Part shown: positions 14,360 through 23,682 of the stretch, piece by piece
How the letters are laid out: the number at the start of each line of letters is the position of its first letter
How positions within the stretch are numbered: the stretch's first letter is position 1
Assembly: GCA_964058805.1 (NCBI GenBank)
Contig: CAXKVV010000617.1
Location: forward strand, 1 to 34,142
Source: Schoenoplectus triqueter
Taxonomy: Eukaryota; Streptophyta; Magnoliopsida; Poales; Cyperaceae
DNA: 34,142 bases
Reading direction: 5' to 3'
Position numbers and translations under genes: made by a program
Notes under the pieces: generated by a model
Database searches by the model: none
What the model was told of the DNA's origin: nothing
The model's input: only the letters and a program-made list of their open reading frames with translations

Positions 14360-15560
14360 TGGCATAATCCTACCTATAACAGTTGTCTATTTTCTCTATA
14401 TTTATTACAATAATGTGAAAAATCTAAATACAAATTTGAGAGTTGTTGGTTATTATTTGTGCATTTAGAAATATTATTTCTGCTTCCAAAAAATAGACAA
14501 CATAAGGTACAAAAGCTCAAATGGTTCCAAAAAAACAGTTGCCTATTTTCTCAAATGCTTACATATTCTTTTACTATTGGTCAGAAGTGAAGGTAAAATA
14601 GCAGCATCAGAAGCAGAATCGAAAGAAAAGAGTGAAAGATACTCATCTCCAGTATGCCCAGGTGGAGGCTGAGCGTGAGGCCCTAGTTTCAGAAGCTCAA
14701 TTACATGAAAGCAACTTCTAAGGGATGGTTTTCTTGACAATGTTTCTAAATGCATACGGCTCTATCATTTGAATTTATTTATTGTAATTTATCTTTGATT
14801 GTGTTGAGGTGTATATATATTTTAGGGGAATTATAGGAAAAATATGGTCCACATACGAAGTTGTACATTGTTTGGCATGCTTCTGCTTGTTGTTGGATGA
14901 TGCTAAAAACCTTAACTGATAAATATCCTTTTTCTTTAGTATTTTTTTAATTGGCTCCTTTGATCAATCATGTATTTCTGTAATTTAAGAATAAAGTATC
15001 CTTTATTGCAAACTAAATGAGGGGTCACATGAGATAAACCTTATAATCTTTATTTTTCAATAAAGTTGTTGCAAATTGAGATGCTTGAAAAAGAGATGTT
15101 GGAATCTAATGATCTTCAACAGGAATAGGGTCTTGATTGAATAGAGAAAATGGATAGACATGAGTTATTTCATTAACCAACAATAATATATATATAGAAC
15201 TTCTATCTCACTTAACGACATGAAGTTGTTGGCGGTTATTAAAAATAAATAATTAGAATATTAAAAAAGAGGTTGCCGGCTAAAATGGGAAGGGGTGATT
15301 TTAGCAGTTAGAAAAGACATAATTATACGTAGACAAAATAATGAAGCTTCTACCTACTTTGATTTCTTTTCTCATCTCATGCATGTTTACCATTATCACC
15401 AATCATTGCATCACAAACAGCAACATTTTTCATAGAACTAAATACAAATCAATGCTCAAAAACAATATGAGGTACGCATAACTTAAACAATAGCTGTCAT
15501 TACCAACTACCATCATTCAGTCTTTGATCATGAAGAAAAGAAGAGAAAAAAATAAGATAC
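14360..15560. other. Transposon spacer with two coding-like fragments on the plus strand
   Basis: Between the two transposon genes, two short plus-strand pieces look like tails of coding exons. The first is at about 14649-14718: a possible AG acceptor followed by YAQVEAEREALVSEAQ and a stop. The second is at about 15065-15127: LLQIEMLEKEMLESNDLQQE and a stop. Both are charged and coiled-coil-like. They could be captured host-gene exons or chance open frames. I recognise neither. The rest is AT-rich, with a homopurine/homopyrimidine trend and no structure I can name. Confidence 0.3.
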
Positions 15561-15571
15561 ATCATTTCATA

Positions 15572-15940
15572 TTATATTCTTCTTCCAAATGCTGACAAGA
15601 GCTCATCACGCACCATTTCACGGATATTTTCACCAATTGAACCCATTTCTCTCGCTCGTGCGGCACACTCTTCTTCAAACAAAGTTTCCAGTTTATTATT
15701 TTTCTCTTGCAGCTCCTCGACCAAAACAATGAGTCTATCATTAGTCTCTTTTTGTTCCATAAGTTTTTCAATAAGATCTTCATCTGATTTTGCTAATTTT
15801 GCCATGTAGCCATGACCTGGCAAATAACCTGATCCAGATCCACCACTGGCAACATCCTGAAATAGTTCATTTTGCTCAGCAGCAGATAATGGTTCTCCTG
15901 TTGCATCCTCTCTCTCACCAATCTTCTCATGCACATTTTC
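15572..15940 (-). CDS. TNPA-like second CACTA ORF (Ptta/En/Spm, Transposase_24-like), C-terminal exon only
   Basis: The exon appears to start after an AG acceptor at 15942-15941 and reads ENVHEKIGEREDATG. It continues through LSAAEQNELFQDVA, a Gly/Ser-rich SGGSGSGYLPGHGY linker and a long coiled coil (about residues 48-95) to a stop at 15572-15574. This order of ELFQ, Gly-rich segment and coiled coil is the usual C-terminal architecture of the plant Ptta/En/Spm accessory proteins, which bind subterminal repeats and help the main transposase. No upstream exon could be identified in 15941-16768, so the N-terminal part seems lost or unrecognised. It lies about 1.3 kb upstream of TNP2 on the same strand, the reverse of the usual TNP2-first order. 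Confidence 0.6.
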   Translation of the reverse strand, partial: ENVHEKIGEREDATGEPLSAAEQNELFQDVASGGSGSGYLPGHGYMAKLAKSDEDLIEKLMEQKETNDRLIVLVEELQEKNNKLETLFEEECAARAREMGSIGENIREMVRDELLSAFGRRI

Positions 15941-16768
15941 CTAGATGATAGAAATTATTTAGTAAAAGCACAATGCATGTTTATCAGATTTATACTCTTT
16001 TTATTTCTACTGACTCTCTTCTCTCTTCTCTCTTCTTTATCTCTTTCGTCTCTCTCATCTCTCTTTTTATATATGAAAACAGATGAAAAACGGTTAGTAA
16101 TATGTAGGATTTTAGTTTTTAATTTTTTATTTTTGAAACATTTGATTGATTTTAACGAATGGTGAAATGGACAATCCGTGGGAGTAAATATTATCGGTAA
16201 GCAAATGTCAGACCAAAAAATATTATCATAAATAATAATAATAACTTTTAATGACATTGTAAGTTAAATAAAGTAGGGGCATGATCACTTGACAATGAGT
16301 TATTTAATTAATTAATTATTTAATAAAGTTCATGACATTTTTATTGGCAATTGCACACATCATATTTTATCCTAACAACTAGTTAAAAATAAAGAAGTCA
16401 TATTGTTCAAAAAAAAAAAATTTCAATGAAAAGTTCTAAGTCATATAATATGCATAATAAATCTTATAATATACATTATAAATTATCTAATATTAATGTG
16501 TATCATAACTCACATAATATGCATATAATAAAACATCCAATGTACGTGATAAACTTATCATCAATTATAAGTCTAAATATATCAACAACTAATATTTGAT
16601 CTAGTGACAAAAAACAATATCTTATGGGTTTTTTTATGAATATTTAAAAGTTAGTAAACTTAGACTTCCATCTCTACACACACAAAAAATCTAAATATTT
16701 CATAAATCACTCATGAGGCTTAAGTCAACTCGATTGGGCACAATTTTTTTAAACTAAGGTATTCTTAG
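15941..16768. other. AT-rich DNA between the TNPA-like exon and the LTR, no gene seen
   Basis: This stretch contains a CT-rich run (about 16013-16066) and repeated TAATATGCATA-type motifs at about 16446 and 16517. Open frames on both strands here are low-complexity shadows. It may be the distal or subterminal part of the CACTA element, but I see no decisive signal. Confidence 0.4.
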
Positions 16769-17620
16769 TGTTGGAATTTAGTTTGAACAAGCAAGTACAC
16801 GGACATGCGGAATTTTAAATTTTTCGGTGCACAATTCAAACAAGGATCTTACATGTGATAAAACTGAACCAAAATCATAGATCTAGACTAAACTATTGTA
16901 CCTTTGATGGTGAGTCTTCGGGGAAGCTCGGGGTAGTCTCCTTCTCGCTCGATTTGCACCGGTACCCGCAAAGACACCAAGCGTAGGCGCCCTCCAAGGC
17001 ATCCACCGAGGCAGCCCACTATCCGATCTCCTTCGCACTTGCTAGGCTGCTAGGGAGACTCTCCTTGATCTCCTCCACACCACTGTGATTAAACTTCTTT
17101 AATCTATGTGAAAAATCTGGTGGAAGATGGGTCTCAACACATGAGATACGCGGCAGAAATTCAGCAGAGCTTCCGCGCGCGTAAGTGAAAGATCGATGGG
17201 TTTCTTGGCAGTCTAGGCCTCCTTTTATAGAGCCCCAAGGTAGGAGACTCCTCTCTCATGTCCCTAGGTAGTCTCCCCACGTTCTAGAGTGGAGAACAGC
17301 CCAAAACAGCAAAAAAATTGTCGAAAAACTGCTAAAAAACTGCTGAAAACGTGGCAAAACAGCTCCCAACTTCAGCCTTGCCTTCTACCCATGTTTTGGC
17401 ATAACCACCCACTACTTTAGGCCATGTGCAGCCATTAGAAGGGCCCTAGTTGGGCTTCATGTGTCCAGAATAGTGAGGTGTCTTGCACTATGGGTATTTG
17501 GGCCGAATGAAAATCGAATGGGGCTGAACCGGTCTGTCTTTGCATCGTTTTCATAATTTCAGCCTATTTATCACAACGCCTCTGTGCTTTGCAAAGCACC
17601 ATAATCGGACTCTATATATA
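16769..17620 (-). mobile_element. Probable solo LTR of a copia-type retrotransposon
   Basis: A block of clearly higher GC starts sharply at 16769 with TGTTGGAATT, which reads as an LTR end ...AATTCCAACA on the minus strand. Read on minus it has an LTR-like plan: a promoter half, a TATA box CTATAAAAGGAGG at about 17219-17231, then a leader of about 450 bases to the CA end. No tRNA primer-binding site follows the CA end and no gag or pol sequence flanks it, so a solo LTR left by unequal recombination is most likely. The other end is uncertain (about 17600-17640), and I could not find a convincing 5-bp target duplication. Confidence 0.5.
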
Positions 17621-17899
17621 TATTATAGTTTTGGTACTAAGTATTGGTAATTGAATTATTTCTTATGTAGAAAATTAGTTTGGGAGGACATTCATGGTAA
17701 AATTTTACTATGCTAGATATTCACTTGGTTAAAAAATATCATACTGATATATTATTAACTTCTTTTTTGGGGTTATATGCTTTATAAATGGTAATTTTGG
17801 ATTGACATTTGAAAGCCATTATTTTGTCTGAACTTTATGTATATTTGATTTATTTACTTTTTTTTCTTTATAGATGTGAATAACGAGTCATTTTCTGGA

Positions 17900-18401
17900 G
17901 GGCTATTTTCGTTGAGGAAAAACATATGCAGTTGCATATGGTGAATCACTTATCATTAGCATTAATCATAGAATTGAAACTACCGTGTCATGTATTTGCG
18001 TGTCATTTCTCTCTATCTTAAAAAGGACCGAAGGAATGGACTATCCATTTGTTTTGGATTTTTTAAGATGTGAATTGACAATTTTACCCTCTTAAATAAA
18101 CTTTTAACGCTAATATTAAATGCTTTATCCTCTCCAGTTATTTCTACTTTTTCGTTGGAATTAGTCCGATAATTCGAACTCGCGCCGACTCGCACCTTCT
18201 CTCCATCTCGAAAGAACCTCTCATCGCTCTTGCTCCCTCTCAAAATAACCCTCGCTGAACTTTCTCCCTCTCTGTCTCTCGCTCATCGAGAAACCGATCC
18301 AGACCGGTGTGCCTCTCTCTACGTCTCTCGCTCGCCTCTCCGAGATGCCGACCCAGGCGCTGAGCGATCTCGCCATGAATCACGTCGCTTCTATCGCAAC
18401 T
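17900..18401 (+). other. Promoter, CT-rich 5'UTR and first-exon-like segment of unknown gene
   Basis: After AT-rich promoter-like DNA, a GC- and CT-rich segment (about 18170-18340) looks like a plant 5'UTR. The ATG at 18345 opens a frame reading MPTQALSDLAMNHVASIAT that meets a GT donor at 18402 in phase 0. More CT-rich sequence follows. I do not recognise the 19-residue peptide. Its position inside the broken phytoglobin locus suggests a gene start captured or moved there by a transposon. Its function is unknown, and whether it is transcribed cannot be told. Confidence 0.35.
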
Positions 18402-18774
18402 GTAATCTCTCTTTCTCTCTATTCCCTTCCTCCCCTCTCAATCTCTCGGTCTCACTCCGCCTCTCCCTGTCAATTGCCTCACCTTCGCTAAGCCATGAGG
18501 AGTGAGAAGTGCTCTGATTATACCTTTGTCCTTTCAATCTCTCACCGCTGTCACTCGGTAGTGCTAATCGTACCTTTGTTCTTTTGAAAAGATTTACATG
18601 AATCCTGTAGTGCTAATCATACTTTTTATAATACGAATTTACAACATTTCTGAAGTTCATTTTTTTTCTTTGAAATGATATGCTACAACAAAACTTACTG
18701 TTTCCAAAAGCAAGCATTATACTTTAGTCAAATATCAAATGACATGTCTTTTCAGCTTTGTATTTCAATTTTAG

Positions 18775-18973
<199 letters not shown>

Positions 18974-19790
18974 AGGAAAATAAAACTTTTACTTTTGTTT
19001 AGTATGTATAAATGTACGTAAAGTACTTAATTTGCAACAGTGAATGCTTTGTATCTTTCTTTGGGGATTTATGATTTTTTTTTTTTTGCGGTAAGTTTGT
19101 GATCTGGTTTTGTATGTTGTCAACTCAGCCTTTGAAATACTTTAAGGATCCAGTGGTATTATGCTGAGATGTAAGAAGATGTTATTTAAAATCAAATATA
19201 TATATAGGAAGGTACTATTTGAATCTAGCAATATGCCAAATGCTTGTACTTTTATCATATTTAAAATCGATATAAGAATTACCTGCTATTTTATACTACT
19301 TTGTAATTTTCAACATTAATTTTAAATTAATAAAGTATATTCTTATTTCATAATATTTGTTAATTTACATATTTCAATGTGTTTTTTTTTTATTTTTTAT
19401 TGTTTATGCAGAAATACTTTTTTATAATCATAATAAAATACAAATTATTAAAATAAAAATGAAAAGGGGCAAGAATATTATATATTTGGAATATTTGAGT
19501 AATCGTCTATATATTTTAAATAATTCTAATTTTATGTAGATGAAAAATTAATGAAATATAATTATTTTAAATATCATGAATATATATTTTTTAATAGATG
19601 CGCGCTTATAGAAGGGTTTTTTTTTGTTCATTTTATAATTTAAAATGAAGTATTATGTAATATTTATTTGCAGAAAGAATCATTTGTCATATATAAAATA
19701 GTTTTGGGGGAGGGGGATGTTTATCCGAATTAAACATTTGTAAGCTAACTTGTCACAACTCAATAATACGAGGGCAACCTAAACATTACC
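18974..19790. other. Phytoglobin 3' flank and AT-rich DNA, no gene seen
   Basis: The first 150-200 bases are the likely former 3'UTR. The rest is very AT-rich with poly-T runs. The 60-codon open frame at 19357-19539 is low-complexity. I see no RNA gene or structured element here. Confidence 0.5.
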
Positions 19791-19804
19791 CCAATCTTTT
19801 TTTT

Positions 19805-20745
19805 TTATATAGACTATTTTAATTTTTATGAAATTATGTGTAGTTGTGCAGTCAAAATTTTTTATAAAGACAAATAACTTATTTAAATATCAATTTTTAA
19901 CGCATCTTACTTATGTTTTGTACAAAATTAGCGTTACAAAATATTTATATTGAAGTTTTAATTAGGCTATTTTATAATATACGTAATTAGAAGTAGTTAT
20001 GTTGATTTTTATGAAATTATGTGCAGTTATGGGGGCAAAAATATTAAAAATTTAAACAATATTTTTAAATAGCAGTTTCTAATGTTTCTTACTTATGTTT
20101 TATGAAAAAAATAATATCGTAGAATATTCCAAAAATCTTATAAAAGGCCTTATTAGGAGTAATTATATTAATTTATACAAATTATGTGCGGTTATACGGC
20201 CAAAAAATTTGAAAAGATAAAATAAATAACTTGTTTAAATAACAGTTTATAATATATTTTACTTATATTTTATGCAAAATTAGTGTTGTAGAATATTCAT
20301 ATCAAAGTTTTAATTGGAAAATCTCACAATTGGTATATTTAGAAGCAATATTAATTTATAAGAAATTATGTATAGTTATGCAATCCATTTTTTTGAAAAA
20401 CTCAAAAAAACTTATTTAAACAACTATTTTTAAATGTATCTTACTTATATTTTGTGCAAAATTAGTGTCATAGAATATTCATATCGAAGTTTTAATTAGA
20501 AGATCTTATAATAGACATGATTAAGAGTAATTATATTCACTTTTAATAGACATAATTATGAATGACTATATCAATTTTCAGTATATTATGTGTAGTTATG
20601 GGGTCAAAATTGTTGAAATATTCAAATAATTTTTAAATAGCTATTTATAATACATTGTACTTATATATTGAAAAAAATAGTGTCATGAAATATTCACATT
20701 GAAGTATTAATTGGACAATTTTATAATAGACATAAACATGATTAA
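19805..20745 (+). repeat. Degenerate tandem array of about 180-bp units (satellite-like)
   Basis: Five diverged units can be aligned by the landmark AAATTATGTGNAGTTAT, at about 19831, 20014, 20179, 20363 and 20583, giving spacings of 183, 165, 184 and 220 bases. Later landmarks recur in the same order within units: TCTTACTTATnTTTTGT, AAAATTAGTGTnnTAGAATATTCATAT, GAAGTTTTAATT and TTATAATAGACAT. The unit length lies in the range of common plant satellite monomers. The array is short and old, with substitutions and indels throughout. Confidence 0.75.
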
Positions 20746-20873
20746 AAGGAAAACAGAAAGTGTGAATGAAAAGAACGTTACTTGTGTATTAATAAGTATC
20801 AAAAAAGAATTGAGAAAAACGCCATTTATTTGATGTCCGATGAACTAGGATCAACAAAATGAAGATGCAATTA

Positions 20874-20940
20874 AAAGATCCTGATGGTCATATCAGAAGA
20901 GGAAAAAAAAAGAAGAAGATCCTGATGGCAATATCCAATT
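20874..20940 (+). repeat. Short direct duplication in the upstream region of the 78-aa protein gene
   Basis: The motif AAGATCCTGATGG(T/C) followed by ATATC occurs at about 20874 and 20917, separated by an A-rich spacer, so it is a local duplication of about 42 bp. It has no coding meaning that I can see. Confidence 0.6.
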
Positions 20941-21464
20941 CTCCACTAAGCAACTATATAATGTCAACAAAATCTGGAGAATCAAGGAGATATAAGAGGG
21001 ATTTTTATATAACATTTGAATATCCTTACTTTATTTACTATTTATTTCTTTCTAACCAAACCTTATTATCCCAGACTGACAGCCAGCAAAAAGTACCGTA
21101 TTATTATTAATGTGTTCCACCCTTTGTCTGTTGTTGCGCATGTAAAGAGCCGTTGTGAAAAGGACTAACCTGCCATACTGGGCCAGTGACCCGCGGGCCG
21201 AGAATGTGATAGAAATAGGCGTATAGTGGTCAAGACTCAAGAGGATAAGGATTCAGCTAATACAGACTATACTACAGTATACAGTGCCATATGACTCGTG
21301 AGTCGTGACTCGATGAGTTCAATGACTGGGACGGATGATTCTATTTTATGCTTCTACAGGGGCAGACGTGCAATTTGCCCCGACAAATAGTGAGGGTTTT
21401 GCGAACAACAAGCAGCAAGAGAATAGAGGCTATACTGGAAATAGAAACGAGGGAACCAACTCCC

Positions 21465-23682
21465 ATGGCGATCACGAACTTTATCCTGACAGTAGCTGGC
21501 ATCACGGCGGCCGTGATACTTCTAAGAGGAGATGTGAAGCAGTCCGCCACCATATTCCGGCGTAACATCCGCCACATCCGCCAGTGGCTTGAGGAGGAAT
21601 CCACCTCCGCCGCCAAGTAATTTCTCTTACCTCCTTTTATCTGAATTCGATTCCTTGTCTCTCGTAGGTATGAGAGAAGTCTAGAGCTAGACCAGATAAC
21701 TCCATCGGGAATGAAATCGTAAAATCGTAATCATATTCTGAAATTTCTGAGATGTCTGAAGATATAATGGAATTATGGAGAACTAGCGGTTTTTTTATTC
21801 TGTTTTCATGTGGTTCTTTTTCTTATTATACTTGGAGCCTTTAAATTGTGGAACTGATTCCTACAGCGCACGGAGCTAATCATGACTAGACTATCAGATT
21901 CCATTTTATTTTATTTTATTTTTTGTATTTTTCTTGTTTAAAAAAAGCTTTATCATAATGCTTACTTAGGTTCAAAGGCTACTTAGGTTCAAAGGCGATT
22001 TTGTTGTAAAGGTTAGGCTTTAATACTGTCAGCTATACAGATAGGTAACGCTGGTAAGGAGTTGAGCCAGCTAGGATACATAATAAAAAAATTATCTCAC
22101 TAACTGTATTAAATTGTATATGGCTTCAATATGTTTGCAAATGATTAGATGCATGACCAGGCACCAATGTTGTTAACTTCAACATGTTTAATTTTAACTA
22201 TTCATTAAATTTTATGGGGAATGTTGGGGCTTGGCCATGGTGCAATGCAAACTCTAGGTATTCACTTTTTGAAATCAGAATGGATGATCCAAATAGTTCA
22301 ATTTGATTCTTATTTAAAAGTTAACTCTTTTACAATCCATGTTTTTTTTTTCCTTTAGAATTTCTTTACTATTTCTTGGATTGCAAATAACATTACATTC
22401 TCAAACAGAGAAGACTGACTTTTTGTTGCTTCATGGTTTGATGATGCTGAAGACAATTTTATGTTATTATGATAATATTTAGGTCATAACAGTGAGTTAC
22501 TAATGGGAGACTTGGAGTATATTCATTATTTTTTTTCCCAATCTAATGAGCTGATTGAAAGAGAAAATAATTTGAAAAGCAGTTCCCTACGAAACACTGA
22601 ATTCAAGGTCACATTGCAACGCTTGGATTTGACCCAGACCTCGCTTGGGAAAAAAGTTGGGAAAAAAAAATTGAGTCTGATTTAATGTTTCATTTCCCGT
22701 ATGAACAGTAAAAATCAGTTTAAATAGTATATCATGCCAATTCCCACCTTGTGAAATCAGTTCACATACTATATCCATGCCCATTCTCACCTTGTGGCCG
22801 AACAGGCCCTAAAAGTAATTAGTAATGTATGAATGCCTAGTGCTGAGGTTCGCTGCAGTGCACATCATTGTAAATGTTAGGCTTTAATACTGTCAGGTAT
22901 GGTTAGGGCTGTCAACGAATTACGTTTCTGAGGCCAGAATGGATGATACAAACAGTTTAATTTGATTCTTATTTAAAAATTAACTCTTTTGCAATCCAAG
23001 CTTTTTTCCTGTAGAATTTCTTATTAGTTCATTGGATTGGGAATAACATAAGATTCTCAAATAGAGAAGAATGACTTTTTGTTGATTGATGATTTGGTGA
23101 TGCTGAAAACAATTGTCTTTATTTTATTTTATTTTTAAATAGGAAAAGTGGAAAACAATTCTATGTTACTCATACAATATTTAGGTCATAACTGATCAGA
23201 TTTGCTAATGAGAGACTTCAAGTATATTCATTCCCAGTTTTTTTTTTCCAGTCCAACGAGTTAATCAAAAGATATATAAAATAATTTGAAACATTGATTC
23301 GAAGGTTGAATTGCAACGATTGCATCTGACACAGACCTTAAAAGTAATGTATGAATGCCTAGTGCGCTCGCTGCAGTGCTGCATATCATAGTGGCCTAGC
23401 TCTATTTGTTTCCTGTTGTTAACCATATTATGTAAAAACTGTTTGAGTTGTTTCCAAACTGTTTCCAACTCGGTTAGATTTCTTGTGCACAGTTCATCAA
23501 TAGTATGCTCATTTAATGTGATTGTGTTTTAATTTATTTTTTGAAACTTTTTTGTTATCTTTATTATTTGCTTATTTGCTTCTTTGTCTGTTTACAGATC
23601 AGTGGAGAAATCAGTACCTAAGGAATTAAATTCCCAAGCTGTCAAAAATGAAATTCCAAAGGATGAGAAGAAGAATACCTAA
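21465..23682 (+). CDS. Small plant-specific single-pass membrane protein, 78 aa, two exons, function unknown
   Basis: Exon 1 (21465-21616) and exon 2 (23598-23682) join in phase (AA|A = Lys51) to give 78 aa. The N-terminus MAITNFILTVAGITAAVILL forms one membrane segment (about residues 4-20). A basic amphipathic stretch follows (DVKQSATIFRRNIRHIRQWL), then an acidic patch and a Lys/Glu-rich tail ending EKKNT. I recognise this layout from uncharacterised small proteins in many plants but know no function. The N-terminal segment without a cleavage site suggests a signal anchor in an endomembrane or organelle membrane. An in-frame ATG exists at 21348 upstream, but the start at 21465 fits the family and gives the membrane segment at the very N-terminus. 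If the intron is retained, translation ends right after Lys51 (AAG TAA). The 1981-base intron contains an internal duplication. Confidence 0.82.
21995..23390 (+). repeat. Internal direct duplication within the intron
   Basis: Copy 1 (about 22002-22860) and copy 2 (about 22866-23390) share a colinear series of blocks. These include GTTAGGCTTTAATACTGTCAG, AATTTGATTCTTATTTAAAA, GATGATGCTGAA/GGTGATGCTGAA, ATATTTAGGTCATAAC, TTGCAACG and ATGTATGAATGCCTAGTGC with a following CGCTGCAGTGC. Copy 1 is longer because it has two extra stretches (about 22060-22240 and 22641-22810). Similarity is roughly 80 percent by eye, so the duplication is fairly old. Confidence 0.85.
22641..22810. mobile_element. ~170-bp insertion, probable MITE, with matching empty site in the intron's second repeat copy
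   Basis: Copy 1 of the intron duplication reads ...CAGACC, then about 170 bases, then ...TAAAAGTAAT. Copy 2 reads straight through as CAGACCTTAAAAGTAAT (about 23330-23346). The inserted piece ends in TTGTGGCCGAACAGGCCCT, a terminal motif frequent in plant MITEs that read GGGCCTGTTCGGCC from the end inwards. Terminal inverted repeats are weak. A CCT at both edges could be a 3-bp target duplication. Confidence 0.6.
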
